Assembly (NCBI GenBank): GCA_034769895.1
Contig: CM068372.1
Location: forward strand, 380,007,910-380,071,909
Length of the DNA: 64,000 bases
From: Magicicada septendecula
Taxonomy: Eukaryota > Arthropoda > Insecta > Hemiptera > Cicadidae
Direction of reading: 5' to 3'
Under the pieces are notes generated by a model. The model saw nothing but the letters and a program-made list of their open reading frames with translations, was not told where the DNA came from and did no database searches. The translations under genes were made by a program, and so were the position numbers. Positions 1 to 11,990 of this stretch are shown here, piece after piece (position 1 is the first letter of the stretch; every line of letters begins with the position of its first letter).

Positions 1-1687
1 TCTTCAAACCCTTTGTAGGAAGTATCGCATTATACGTTATTGAATTTTAATTAATTAATAAAAAGGTAGTCTCTACTTTTATATTTTTTACCTTCCTTGC
101 AACTAGTTACAAACTATCTTGCAATTTTATTCTAAAACATAAGTTAGCAGTGTGTAGCATAAGCTCCCACTGGAGCACTCCTCACTACAGTTACACTGTG
201 CTGAGAATTACTATACATATTTAGTCACTAGACTTCTTTCTTATTTATCCGCAACCCGTTTAATCTCGTCAGCAACCGTAGGCATTTTCAGGTCCCGATG
301 AATGTCTTCATTTCTTACGTACCATGGTGTATCAACAGCACTGCAAAGTACCTTACTTTTTAAAAGTCTGAATTATTTTAATGTTGGATTTCTTAGTACA
401 ACCCCAATCTGGAAGACCAGAATACATGTGCGGATTGTGAGAGTCAGCTGTTTAGCTTCACGAGTTGCGAGACGCAGCGACAGCTACGCTATATTTGAGT
501 TTACGATGAAACGTTTGCCAGGCTTACCACAAACCATACACCAAAACTGATTTCATGACTTGTTCTCCGCACAAATGATTTGTAGAAAAGTGATTAATAA
601 AATCTGTCGTTGACTCACTAGAGGAATAACAAATTTTTTTACAAGTAAACAGTTAATACAGTATTATTGTTCACTGCATATGAATTTTGCTGAGTTAACC
701 TGTCTTACCTCAGCTTCCTGGTCCCCTTATCTTAACACATCATATCTTTCATTTTCTTTCTAATTATTTTTGTTCAACGTTGATTTCTAACATGAATGTC
801 TTTTTAAAAGTATTTTAAAGGCTACTTTTAGAAAGTTTATATACTTTTAAAAATTTTCTTGAACAAATATATTCGCTATTCACTATATTCACTATTTATG
901 TACTATATTCGCTATATTCACTATTTATTAGGCAATCAAAACAAAACCTTTTAATCTTTTTGAAAAGTATTCATGGTTTTCACTGCTACGAAAAACGCTG
1001 ATGTATGAGCGTTGACATAAGTTGTAATCATAGAATTAAATTTTGCTCTGCAGCAGAGCTAAACTAATGTCCTGAGTATGTCTCATAGTGAAATGGATGT
1101 AACGTTTGCTGCTTTGAGGAGAAAAAGTTTTATTGTACCTAAAAACAGGTTTGGAGTTCAAAGATTTTACAAACACATTCACTCGAGAGTACAGTAGCAC
1201 ATAAGCTTATACAACCCAAATAAAATAAATGCCAACAACACATTGCAGAGATGTTTTATTTTTCAACGAATTGTATTTAAAGATTATTTTTCAGCCATCA
1301 AAACAGGGCGAGGGCGATGTAACCTTGATGTTGATGAAAACAAGAGTAGTTTGAGTTTATGAGTGCTGTAAGAATTCTTTTCTCTTCACAGTGTACTCTT
1401 GCTTTTTGCTCTTTGACTTGATGTATTTTTTTTGTTATTTCGGTTTAATTCTGTAAAACACTAAAATATAAATGTTTCTTTTTCACGAAATGCTACCATC
1501 CACACTTTTGGCCTGTGGGGTTCTCTGAAAACAACGTCTTTAGATTATAATGTATATAATATTTTTCGTATAAGATAAAAATAAAAAACAAGGAAGATTA
1601 CATATGAGACAGTAACTTATAATGCCAAATTTAAAATCGAAACTATAAGCTCTGGATACACATATTAGGCATATTTGGTGTAAGTAT
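1..1687. other. Gene-free AT-rich DNA
   Basis: No convincing coding signal on either strand. A stretch near 1190-1385 resembles 14950-15140 (both carry a 'catcaaaac...ttgatgaaaa' block), so part of it is probably an old dispersed repeat. Nothing else recognisable. Confidence 0.5.
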
Positions 1688-2104
1688 TGTTACGTTATAC
1701 GGAACGTTCTCCTACAATGGAGAACGTTGTTCTGCCCAGCAGGTGCGTGTTTCTTCAAGGGAGCGCTCAATTACTCTCTACAGTTTTTGAGTGCCTGTTG
1801 ACGCATATTATGGACTATTCTGGAACACGTTTGCTACTATTTAAACAACAGCAGCTGGGTTTGTCAATCAGTTTATGTTGGGCGATTTGTGAAGTGATAT
1901 CAAGTGGTTGTGTGTTATAATTAGTGCGGAATTCTTTATAGGTGACATTATTATTACGTGTGAAGAAATTTAAGTTGAATTATTGTACAAGCTTGATTAG
2001 GAATTGTTATTTGTGGTTAATTAATGCTGGGTATTAGCGATTTAATTGGTGTCCATATCTTCTTTCCACTGTACCATACAACGATCAGGGAGACAGTCGT
2101 AACA
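1688..2104 (+). mobile_element. Solo LTR, 417 bp, complete
   Basis: Begins TGTTACG and ends CGTAACA, the TG...CA inverted ends of an LTR. It is flanked on both sides by GTAT (1684-1687 and 2105-2108), a 4-bp target duplication. The same family recurs about eight more times here, with a shared 3' part (attaattaa-gctgg, then cactgtacca-tac, then gaccgtcgtaaca). A TATA-like tatttaaa lies mid-element. No internal region or second LTR is nearby, so this is a solo LTR left by recombination. Probably Ty3/Gypsy class given TSD size and ends, but without an internal region that is inference. Confidence 0.75.
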
Positions 2105-2278
2105 GTATTATGGACACTAATTTGGTAGTAGGTTGTTTCTATAAACCAACCACACTAAAGCCAACGCTTCCTTAATAAAATGTATACATAGCCCTTGTAA
2201 AGTAAAATTAGTAATTAAAATGCAAGTCACTTTAGCCATTCCCAGTAAAGATACATATCACAACAGATAGTAGTAATA

Positions 2279-2346
2279 ATAATTAAGCCCCTTGTAACCT
2301 GGTAAATTGTAACACTCAAGAGCCCAATAAAACCTGAAGAAGGTTT
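2279..2346 (+). repeat. Short dispersed repeat, copy 1 of 3
   Basis: A ~70-bp unit with the order 'aattaagcc', 'ttgtaacct', 'aattgtaac', 'ctcaag', 'gaagaaggtt'. It recurs at 16948-17013 and, more diverged, at 36705-36773. Origin unknown; it may be the end of a SINE or transposon. Confidence 0.5.
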
Positions 2347-2395
2347 TTCTAGAATGTAGATAATACTGTCCCATTATGACATTCTAAAACAATGA

Positions 2396-3060
2396 GATTC
2401 TTTTACAGAGATGATTGTGAAATTGTTTTGACAGGTTTGTTGAAGAATTCGATTAACGTTGGCGAAGTTTTTCTTCTTCCTCTTGGTCATCTTCTTCTAC
2501 TAGTAGGGTGTCGAGGTTTTCGAGAGAGCTCTCCATTTCGTTCTGTCCAGTGCCAAAACTCTGGCACGAGTCCAAACTGCTCGCCTGTCTTCTACATTTG
2601 TCTTGTTGTTATTCTCACATTTCGTTCTGGGCCGTCCTCTTCCACTTCTGCTTTCTGGTTTTGTCTCCCATGGTCGTCTCTATTACATTTCCTCGTTCAT
2701 CCTACAGAAGTGGCCAAACCAGCGCAGTTGCGAGTTTATAATTTTATCATTTAAGAAGAATATCTTTAAATTCTTCCAGATGTTAACGTTTGTCACCCTA
2801 TATCTACAAGTTTTCTTGTCGTTTCTCCTCAGGAAGCTCACCTGGTTTCCGTGTGTTCTCTTTTCATGTCTGTCATTCAGACTGGATGACTCGCAACTGT
2901 GCGTCAATGTTGGAGCGTATACAGATTTGTATACTGCCAGTTTGGATTTCTGTGACACTTCGCCTTTTCTTAGAAACGACCTGTTCATAGCTCCGTAAAG
3001 CTCGCTAGCAGCTGAGTGCTTCGTGCCGCATCTCCAAACAACTGATGAATTATAGTGCAC
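2396..3060 (-). pseudogene. LINE reverse transcriptase C-terminal fragment (minus strand)
   Basis: Read on the minus strand, 3060-2683 gives a protein with the usual order of a non-LTR retrotransposon RT C-terminus: an 'ASELYGAMN' block, 'KLAVYKSVYAPTLTHSCES', and then 'QLRWFGHFCRM'. Below 2683 the frame continues with stops and an arginine/lysine-rich tail. The RT palm is missing, so it is a 5'-truncated, mutated copy. Clade not assigned. Confidence 0.6.
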
Positions 3061-3170
3061 AGGAACGGAGAGGTGTGGGACTTCCGAAAAAGCACTGGAG
3101 TGACCAACTTAAGTCTATCTGCTTGGGACCGTAACAAACCATTTTTGTTTAATCCTTATTGGAGACCAAA
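3055..3170 (+). pseudogene. LINE 3' end fragment
   Basis: Contains the 'gaacggagaggtgtggga' block followed by 'tctatctgcttgggacc' and 'aaaccattttt'. These are the last codons and 3' UTR shared with the LINE copies at 13200, 14110 (minus), 21815 and 28411. Only the tail is present. Confidence 0.5.
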
Positions 3171-4079
3171 TGATTTAGTTTAAATCAAAATGTGTGGTTT
3201 TATGTGGTGAAAATACGCATTATCCTATGTAAAGTAAATATTAACATTCTATGTATGTTTATTAATATCTACTACTGGGAATAACGTGTTTTACGTAACA
3301 CAGTAATAAAAGATAACTCAGCAAACACGCTGATAGCAATATCATCCAGTTACGGATGTACGTAAAAAAAACTCGGATGTGTAGCAGAAACCATTAAACT
3401 TCTAATTGAAAAGTTAATTGAAAACTGCATTATGTAGTGTTGAAAACCTGCCAACGACGTGTGCGCAACAACACGGGAAAATTGCATTTTATATTTACAT
3501 CCTATTGTTTGCTTCTGAATTAACTGTAATTTCCTCTTTACAAGAACTTTCTCCACTATGAATACGGTACAGTTTAGCAGTATATTAGACCAGATGGGAG
3601 ATGAACCAGTAACGTGAAAAGTAGAATTGACCAAGCAATAGGAATATGTTTCAGAATACGATCTCTTCTGAGGTCCAGAAACGCAGGTTCCTAAAAAGCA
3701 GGAAGTAATTAATAAAAACGTTTCGTTTGAAGCATATGCGTATACGTCTCAGAACCTCAGAAAACGGGAGAGAAAATATCTTGAAGCTTTTGAGATGTGG
3801 TTCTGAAGGAGGGCCTTAAGAACACCGTTAACAGAAGAGTGGCTTAATGGTTTTGGAGAGAGTTCGTGAAAGAAATTTTCTGTTTGAAATCGTTGCATAA
3901 ACGAGAAGCAGTATGGCTGGTCACCTGCTACGCCATTCAAATTGGTTCGCTACTCTGGTCGAGGTAATCGGAAGGGAAAGGTTGACACAGGATGAGATGA
4001 CTGAGTAATATACACGTGGTGATAAGAGGCCATTCGTGTTGGAGGGAAGAAACTGCAAGCCCACTAACTTCTGATTTCT
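3171..4079. other. Gene-free interval with one dispersed repeat
   Basis: No coding signal. Bases 3385-3510 are a diverged copy of 9740-9865 (shared 'taattgaaaact-cattatgtagt' and 'cgacacggga/cgacacgaga' blocks). The rest shows nothing I recognise. Confidence 0.5.
3385..3510 (+). repeat. Dispersed repeat, pairs with 9740-9865
   Basis: Shares with 9740-9865 the string 'taattgaaaact', then 'cattatgtagt', and an 'acgacac/acaacac-gggaaa' block in the same order and orientation. Unclassified. Confidence 0.45.
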
Positions 4080-4298
4080 GGGAGGAGGAGGACGAGAACG
4101 AGGAGGAGAAGAAACAGGAGGAATAGGAGAAGGAGAAGAAGAGGAAGAGGAAGAAGAAGAAGAAGAAGGAGAAGGAGAAGGAGAAGGAGAAGGAGAAGGA
4201 GAAGGAGAAGGAGAAGGAGGAGAAGGAGAAGAAGAAGAAGAAGAAGAAGAAGAAGAAGAAGAAGAAGAAGAAGAAGAAGAAGAAGAAGAAGAAGAACG

Positions 4299-4329
<31 letters not shown>

Positions 4330-4330
4330 A
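4080..4330. repeat. Purine-rich microsatellite (GGA/GAA, then CAA)
   Basis: About 215 bases of almost pure purine on the plus strand: GGA/GAGGA, then AAGGAG, then a long (GAA)n, followed by (CAA)n to 4329. Such polypurine tracts can form triplex DNA. The long Ser- and Phe-rich open frames across it are artefacts of the repeat. Confidence 0.9.
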
Positions 4331-5974
4331 TAGGCAGTACTAGCGTGTTGCTCCGTAAACAAACGCTGACACCTGAACGTGTAAACAACTATAAAAATTA
4401 ATGAAATAAATTAAGGAATGAACATTATATTAGAGTTTGCACATAGATTTAGGGATGCAATGATTTATAAAGAAAATATTCAACTTATAAACTTTTCCAA
4501 AATTAACTTTTCTGTCAATGAATAACAAAGAAGAAATAAAGGAAAGTTAATTTTTAAAGGCTGGGACAAGACTATCTCATTAGTCTTCTTGGAAAACACT
4601 ACTTTTCTGAACGCTCAGAAACGTCGGTAAATAATTACCTGTAAACTTTGATTTTTCGCTCAAAGACTCAACGTTTATAGCGCACGTAAATAGAAATAAA
4701 GAATTTTTAAACAGTCTTATATAAAAAATACATTTTTCAATTTTGTTGGTAATCTTCTTCTTCTTCGGTCAAATGAATAAATTCTGCGTAAAGCTTAACG
4801 ATATTTGGAAACTGAGTAATCAACTGAGTAACCAGTTAAATTCCATTGCAAAGTAATTCTCGGAAATATTTTTCAAATTGGATAAAACAATCGTGAGCGC
4901 TGAAGTGTCCCTTAACAGCTTTTATCTTTTACCCAATCCTCAGTAATTTGTCCTTTAACCTTGAAATATTGAAATACCTAGTTTGGTTTCTATTAAAGAC
5001 GTGTTAAAATAGTATTTGAAAATAACAAATACGAACGAAACCGTTCTAAAAAAATAACACGTACAAATTAATGTACACTCTGTAGGTTATAACACAATAT
5101 AATTCGGTTTTTCACAATTTACCACGTTGGTGACTAGTGTAATATACAATTTGTTATTATAATTTGTATTATATATCTGCATAAGACACGAGAATAAATG
5201 TAACATCAGTATGAATTTTTTAAATTTATTAAAAACAGCTTCGTCTTTTTGGCACAGAGATATTCCGAACCTCGCTGTTTTGCTTCGTTTCGTACTTGTA
5301 TGGCAATCGGCACATGCGCAGAATCAAGAATTCAGCACCAAAAGTGACTTTGTACTCGTGTACTCGTAAGACTCGTAGTACTCGTTTATTCGTTATTCGC
5401 GTAGGGGTATCCCGCGACTCGGAACCGCGAGGACGCGAGTAATCGGAACGGGTATTTCGACGTTTCAGTTATGTCGTTGAATCGGAACATGTATTTCAAC
5501 TTTTCAGTCACTATTATATCCGTTCCACAAAATTAATCGTTCCAAAATACCTGTTATAACGGCTCACCTCTAGTTTCTATACAATCCAGTATTATTTCAA
5601 TCCGCTACGAGACTTCTCGTCCGGTTCCTAGTTTCAGGTAATGATAGCACAAGGTAATTAAGGCGGTTTGCTTTCCCAAGAGATAACGCTGTTGTATTTC
5701 GTTAACGTAAAATGCGTGAAGTAATGGATATAGGATTGTCTGTATTTACGGTGGACACCTGCCGCTAGGACCAGACGGTCGTTGGAGACAGTCGCGTCTA
5801 AATGGAGATTTTTTAATGAATTAAGGAATAATCGATATTGTTCCGATTTCAATATAAATTAAGGGATAATCGATTTTATTCGTTTTAAATTATCTTTTTA
5901 TGTTTGTATGTTTTTCGTTTGGTCTTTATTTTAATTTGAATTTTACTTCACAGTAAAAATGGGATAAACAGAAT
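4331..5974. other. Gene-free interval
   Basis: No coding signal. Around 5330-5470 there is a GC-richer patch with repeated 'actcgt' words ('tactcgtgtactcgtaagactcgt'-like phasing), which may be part of an old transposon, but I cannot name it. Confidence 0.4.
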
Positions 5975-6215
5975 AGCTGTCCGGATTACAATAAATATTA
6001 CGTAGGGCAGACAAAGGAAAAGCTACTCGATAGATTACTTCAACACCGCAATGAGTTTTTGAAACCGAATATTTATGTTTATTCAGCAACACACTATCTA
6101 AAAAATTATCGTAAATTTCCTGACATTCGAAACGTAGATTAATTAATTACATAGAAACACTTTACAAAATGGATATCCAGGAATATTTGGGCCACAAATA
6201 CAATATTACTGATTT
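5975..6215 (+). pseudogene. GIY-YIG-like fragment, probable Penelope-like element
   Basis: The plus-strand translation starting near 5980 reads CPDYNKYYVGQT, then a 'LLDRLLQHRNEF' helix. This matches the GIY-YIG nuclease pattern (Y-Y-V-G-Q-T with a downstream R...H). Penelope-like retroelements carry such a domain after the reverse transcriptase. Stops follow within 60 codons and no RT is found upstream, so this is a short remnant. It is distinct in sequence from the copy at 16130-16640. Other GIY-YIG sources are possible. Confidence 0.45.
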
Positions 6216-8489
6216 GCTAATTAAAGGATACATTCAAATAAAACAAAACAATATGATATATTTAAAATTATAAGTGTATTAAATAAATAATTATAAACGT
6301 TACATATTTTTAATATTTTACGACAACATAAACAAACATTATAACAAATTGAAAATTCTAATCCAAACAATATTGGCTGTCCTTTAATACATAATGAAAT
6401 CGAAACAATATCGATTATTCGTTAATTCACATAAAAACCTCTGATGATACACCGAATATCGTTGCACAAATCTGTGATAGGTGCGTCAGGTAGAAATACA
6501 GCATAAATAACGATCAAAATATACTTGAGAAATGATTATTATGTAATAACAAATATATTGCAACGTTACAAGTTTTCCAAAAATTACACAAATACATTAC
6601 CATGTACTCAACGCAACTATAAAGTGTATTACACCGGCCAGGTCGCAGGATTTTTTTTTATTCTCGTTACGTCAAGTATATGTAGTTGCACAATAATTAA
6701 ATAATTTTCAAAGAGGAGTGATATGTTGTTTACATGAAACAATTAATTAAAATCGTTTCTAAATAATCATACTAAGATTTATTAATGTTAATTGAAAATA
6801 TTAAAATATTAAAATTTCAAATCTTTGATAAATAAAATATTCCCTTTTATAAGTTTACATAAAGTACCATATAAACGTCTCTGCTATTCATGACATATTA
6901 AAATAAATAATCATATAATCTTACTAGTTAAACATACATGTTAAACAAATTATCTAAACTCTTTTTATTTCAGTGTGTCTGACTTTTACTTTAATTTTTA
7001 AATAATAATAGCAACTCATATACAAACAAAAATAATATTAAACTCAAGAATAAAATTACTTGTTGCTATAAACAAAATAAAATAATAAGATTTACTTTCA
7101 ACATATTATTTAATTCTACTGACACACCCAGATTTTAACATATAGCAGAAAATTAGTATTTTTAAAATTTTCTTATTCCATTAAATTATTTACTTTAACT
7201 ACTCTTTAAATTTAAAACTTTAGTCTTTATTGTTCATGTATAATTTTATTTTTGAAAGTTCTTTTCACCAACAAAAATATAATTGTTTATTCATCACCTG
7301 CGTACATCTGCCGTTGCCGTTGCGTGCGTGTGTATGTATGTGTGTGTGTCCTGAATCCTGAGAATTTGATGATGATGATGATGATGATTATGCTGATGCT
7401 GTGTTCTCTGTCTCTACGGGTTGTTGCTTGTGATGGTCCAGAGTTCCTCCATACGTCTTGGAGTGTGTGGTAAAGTGTGTGTAGTCCTGATCGACCGGCA
7501 GACCGGCAGCGTGACGTTGTGTGAAGATTTCTTGAGTCTCTGAGACCGCCCCAAAATTGCCGGTGGTATTTATACTGGACGGCGATCTGACAGGTCCAGG
7601 ACTGTTTTCGACCTGCTAGATATTGTCACTTCGTGCAAAGCGTCCTTTTAATTACAAATCACTTTTGGTTCATTTTCGCGATTTCGTAAACATACTCGTA
7701 GCACGAGCGATATCAGCGTTTGCGTAATTTTTTTCTGGTAACTCACATATAACAAACTTATTAATTACTATTTAATTACACTAGTAATTAACATTAAATT
7801 ACCCAGCCTCTTGATTTTTGCACATTTTGCAATAATTTTTATATCACTATATTCGTTAAAAATTCCTTAATTTAATGGTGTCTTTAAAATTTGGGTAAGT
7901 CTTTGTTCACAGGTTTGAAACGTATTAATTAGTTTATTTGTATCCGGTTGAAACCTCATTACAGCCGTACGCAACACCCCATCTCTGCCTGTCGTAGCTT
8001 GCGTTCACACACACAAACCCACAAGCGCTGTATTCACGTGGGGCAGGTGTACGCATTCTGACAATCTTTAACCTGCATAATATTGGTAAGAACTGTTCAT
8101 CATATACTTTCTATGCTAAATATTTACAAACACACCGCCCTGGGCAAATATGCAAATACTTGTAAGGTTGCATAATAATATACAAAATCTGCAAGAAGCA
8201 CCACGAGTTACCTAAGAAATAAATTTATATTTTTATATTAAACAATTATGTTTGTATTAAACAAACGATTGCCGAGCTTGACGCCGAGAGCCTGTAAACA
8301 CCTATCTCCCCAAAGTAATTTTTTTCAAGTTTTACATTTCTGTGCACATTATGAAAATAAATAGTGTTATTGTGGTAAGTTTTTTAATTTATTTTAATTA
8401 AAATGTTTCCTGTTTAACCATTTTCTCGTTTAAAGTTTTGTTAATTTTAACGCGCGTGTGGATGATGACAAATTGTTGATAACCTATTT
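6216..8489. other. AT-rich gene-free interval
   Basis: Very AT-rich, no coding signal. Contains a short (GAT)n at about 7367-7390. On the minus strand a tataaata near 7568-7577, followed by a GC-richer stretch, looks like an LTR promoter, but no LTR ends could be found. Confidence 0.4.
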
Positions 8490-8745
8490 CTAATGAAAAA
8501 AATTTCACAAATTTATATGAAAAATACTGAAAAGCGTTTTTTGATTCGGTGTTCTACGTCGCTAAGTATAAGGGCAAGGGTATTATAAAGCGACAGTTAA
8601 TATTTGTGACGTCCGGCTATTCAACTCCGCACCTTTCTATTTTCTATTGATGGGGTAGGGAAGGGGTGCACCCATCGAACTGGTACTCTGTTATACATGC
8701 GCTCCCATACATTCAAAGGTTGAAGGTTGCCTATGACTGTTCTAC
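8490..8745 (+). repeat. Dispersed repeat, pairs with 10290-10545
   Basis: About 255 bp shared with 10290-10545 in the same order and orientation: 'gattcggtgtt-tacgtcgctaagtataag', 'gcgacagttaat', 'ttgatggggt/ttggtggggt', 'cccatcgaactgg', 'ttcaaaggtt', 'ctatgactg-tctac'. Divergence is roughly 15-20% by eye. No ORF. Unclassified; a degraded transposon end is likely. Confidence 0.6.
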
Positions 8746-9596
8746 ACGTTCCTCAACAGGCAGAGCAGCTGCAGTGTCTCTGTCATGGTCGTGTACTCAC
8801 GTGGCCTCAGACTGTTAGAGCTCTTGTAACTATGCAAATTATATCGGCATGCCGTCAGGGATATGGAAAATGATTCTGGAACCTCTGCGGGATCTATATC
8901 AGCAACAGCGGCCGGCTTAGTCAGTCAGTTACACCTAGTGATATTGTAGAGTGATGATCAAGTTGAAAAGTGATTACTGTGTGAATTAATGAGATATTTT
9001 AGTAAGGTGACATTTTTATTGCGTGTGAACAAATTTGATTTGAATTATTGTACAAATTACAATTGTACAGACATACAAGGTATGTATGCGATTACCTTGT
9101 TGCTTTCAAAATGTTCCTTGTGACTAATTAAAGCTGGTAATTAGTGATTTCATTCATTTTCTCCTGCATTGAAGAAAAAACAAATAATCTGGTACGGACA
9201 CGTGCAAAGAATGAGACAAGACAGAGTAGCTAAGAAAACAATGAAATGGATACCTAGAGAGCTCAGAAAGAAAGAAAGATCCATGAAAACATGGATAGAG
9301 TGCATAAGAAGATCAATTAGCTATAGAGGACTAAACGGTGAAAACTACAACGGCAGACAACAATGGAGATTAGGTATCGGACAACGTCGTAGGACGTTTT
9401 GACTCCGAATTAAAAAAAAAAAGAATTGGAATTAATAAAGTGGACGAAAAAAGTGGACGAAGTGGAATTAAAAAATTAATAAAGTGAACGAAGAGGATGC
9501 AACAACAAGATAATTTAAAAAAAAAATTAGTGACTTCATTTGGGCCAGAATTTTTCTTCTACTGTAAAATACGACGACCCGTGAGACCGTCGTAAC
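8746..9596 (+). mobile_element. LTR copy interrupted by a LINE
   Basis: The stretch 8746-9154 carries the mid and 3' parts of the LTR family at 1688 ('gtgacattttattgcgtgtgaacaaattt', 'aattattgtaca', 'taattaaagctggtaattagtga'). The LTR end, with 'acgacgacc-gtgagaccgtcgtaac', resumes at 9526 and finishes at 9596. The gap is filled by the LINE at 9155-9525. The expected TGTTACG start was not found; the 5' end abuts the 8490-8745 repeat. Confidence 0.65.
9155..9525 (+). pseudogene. 5'-truncated LINE insertion with target duplication
   Basis: Encodes only an RT C-terminal tail with 'IIWYGHVQRM' and a basic stretch. It ends in an A-rich tail and is bounded by attagtgatttcatt (9140-9154) and attagtgacttcatt (9526-9540), a 15-bp target duplication with one mismatch. 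This is the signature of target-primed reverse transcription into the LTR. Dead on arrival. Confidence 0.7.
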
Positions 9597-10289
9597 TATA
9601 TATAGTCCTCCTGAAGGACGGAACGGATTACATACTTTGTAGACAACAAGATACCGCTGTAGTTTTGCGTACATGGAATAATTAACACGCTGGCAGTAGC
9701 GTTCAACACCAGGTAGCAGATGCTTGTACCGCACACGGAATTAGATGTTGTGGAAAAACCGTTACAATTTTTAATTGGAAATTTAATTGAAAACTCCATT
9801 ATGTAGTATAAAAGACGTGACAATAGAAAATGTGCAACGACACGAGAAACTACTGTTATCTGGAATATTCGATTTGGTCTAAACATACCATCAATTATGT
9901 TTGTAGGTTCTTCTTCTGGTACCACAACTCAGGGTGGGTCGGTCGCAGCCTGCTCTATTATTTTCCTCACCACTCATCCTTCTTCAGTCTCTCACATTCA
10001 TAAATCTCAAACCGTCCTTTACGTCAGCAGTTGCCAATCCTGCGTCCGCGGGCGCAAGTGCGCCCGTCGATAAGGTATGACGCGCCCACGAACCAATTTA
10101 TAATTTTATTTTCTTTTGAACGAAGGAACGCGCCCGCACTGTACCTCCTTCGAAGTACTGTATTATAAAATAGTACCAGCCACTTAGCAAACCGCGCTGT
10201 CTTCCCCCAATACGATTGTCGACCTTGTTGCTCAGTGTCTGTAAACACCTTTCTCCCCACCACTTTATCACTGCCAGCGTCGTGACGTT
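9597..10289. other. Gene-free interval
   Basis: Contains the dispersed repeat at 9740-9865. The segment 10210-10260 ('tgtaaacacct-tctcccca') also resembles 8290-8320, so the 8490/10290 repeat pair may extend upstream. Otherwise nothing recognised. Confidence 0.4.
9740..9865 (+). repeat. Dispersed repeat, pairs with 3385-3510
   Basis: Second copy of the unit described at 3385-3510, same orientation. Confidence 0.45.
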
Positions 10290-10545
10290 GACGACCTGCT
10301 CCTAATGTGAAAAATTTTCACGTATGAAAAATACTGCAAAGATTTTTTGATTCGGTGTTTTACGTCGCTAAGTATAAGCGCAATGGTATTATGAAGCGAC
10401 AGTTAATGTTTGTAACGTCAGGCTGTTGAACTCGGCACTTTATATTTTCCATTGGTGGGGTGGGAAGGGATGCGCCCATCGAACTGGCCCTTAGTCATAT
10501 ACGCGCCCCCATAAATTCAAAGGTTCCCTATGACTGCTCTACTCA
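10290..10545 (+). repeat. Dispersed repeat, pairs with 8490-8745
   Basis: Second copy of the unit described at 8490-8745. Here it abuts a minus-strand LINE instead of an LTR. Confidence 0.6.
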
Positions 10546-11345
10546 TCTATCTATCTTTTTCCTGAGGTTTCCTCTAATTCTTCTTCAACGAGTTTACAGT
10601 CTGGGATTCTTTTTGTTGTTCAGCTGTCATCTATTCGTCTTACATGACCCTCCATTTTAAGCTTCCATTCTTGAAGAACCCGACCATGTCTGAACCTTGT
10701 ATTAATTGATCCATTTTATAATTCGTTCGTATTCTCGAAGACCTGTCTTCAGTTTGTCAAGCCCCAAAAATCTTTCGCGAAATTGTAATACACAAATATC
10801 CTAAGCTGTTGTCCATCTGCATTAGTTAATGTCCAGGATTCGCATCCGTATGTCACTGTTAGTCTAGTAAGACTTCTACATATAGTAAACTTGAATCTAA
10901 TAAACAAACCCTTGGTAAAGTCTACAGATGATTTTATTTTCCTGACAATTGTTTCGCCAGTTACGGCAGTTTCAGAGGTTGAATTTCGACTCTACTTAAT
11001 CTATCCATCTTTTCCTGCGTTTTCCTCTAACTCATCTTTCATGAGTTTCCAGTCTGGGATTCTTTTAGTTGTTAGATAGTAAAGTAAATTAAATTTTAGT
11101 TTTTTTAATATTCTCCTTAATCTGAGCAACATTTTATAGGAGTTATAACACCTATTTTCACTTAGAATACGGAATTTTATTTCATTGCAACAAGAGTTGC
11201 AGTCTAGGTAATATGCATTCCTGAATAAGAAAACTACTGAACATGTGCAAATAAATAATTTCCAACTGCTAGATTACTGCTTGGACTTCCATATATTTGG
11301 TTTTACCCCATTTATTTTCAGTCCCTCTTGTGCGCCTTAATATCT
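10546..11345 (-). pseudogene. LINE reverse transcriptase fragment (minus strand)
   Basis: On the minus strand from about 11345 the translation reads 'GLKINGVKTKYMEV', the RT region after the catalytic FADD, then (about 10870-10770) 'LTVTYGCESWTLTNADGQQL', then 'HVRRIDD' near 10630. This is the usual order of a non-LTR RT C-terminus, with several frame breaks. A partial tandem duplication of the terminal 'ccagtctgggattcttt' block occurs at 10600 and 11050. Clade not assigned. Confidence 0.6.
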
Positions 11346-11689
11346 AGTTTAACTGAATTCTTCTCCAATCGGCTTTTACTTTTGCTGATAATAAGTTTCC
11401 CATGGAAACTTAATGTTTTCTGCCTTTGTTCTGTTTCTAGCATTAGAGCTTTCTGTTGTTTTCCGCTTCTTCCGTCCCCAGTCGGCGTTTCTCACCCTGC
11501 AGTTCTTCTGCTTCTCCTGCCTCTTGTCGTCGTCGTTCTTCTGTCTGCAACATCAGCATCTGGGAAGTTTCCACCATCTCACCGGTATACATTTTTGCAA
11601 CTAAACTACCACGTTCACTACTGTTCTAGGAAGTGTCCTCTGTTTCCACTTTTAAATATTCTGGTCCACTTCTGATCCGATGGCACAAC
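11346..11689. other. Gene-free interval
   Basis: Pyrimidine-rich on the plus strand. It is possibly the degraded upstream part of the neighbouring minus-strand LINE, but no RT motif could be confirmed. Confidence 0.3.
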
Positions 11690-11990
11690 GGTAACACAGA
11701 TCGCGGTGAGGTACAGTGGAAACAGAATAACTGACACCAAAGAAGTTACTAATTACAAACTTCACTTAGACACAAACGATGGTTACAAAGCAAGAAAGCA
11801 CTCTTATAGAATAATTCAAGTTAAGTTTGTTCAACACGCAATAACAAATTTCAGTTAACTAAAGTTCGCACTAATTAACACTACGATCACTTTACCACAG
11901 TACTTCGATCCGCACTTGAATATCGCTAGGTCTAAACTGAGGCGTTTCTAAATCTAGTATTTATAGGAGGTCACGTGCATTTTGACAGTG
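11690..11990 (-). mobile_element. Partial LTR (minus strand)
   Basis: Minus-strand copy of the solo LTR family: 'gtacagtgga', 'actaattac', 'cgcaataacaaa', 'gcactaattaacac', and the TATA box (plus-strand tatttata at about 11960). The outer end at 11690 is mutated and the distal end fades near 11990. Confidence 0.6.

Noticed and set aside
302..550. 82-codon frame
   Set aside because: Composition and lack of any motif fit chance in AT-rich DNA.
3921..4388. Ser- and Phe-rich minus-strand frames of 141-155 codons
   Set aside because: Artefacts of a polypurine trinucleotide repeat.
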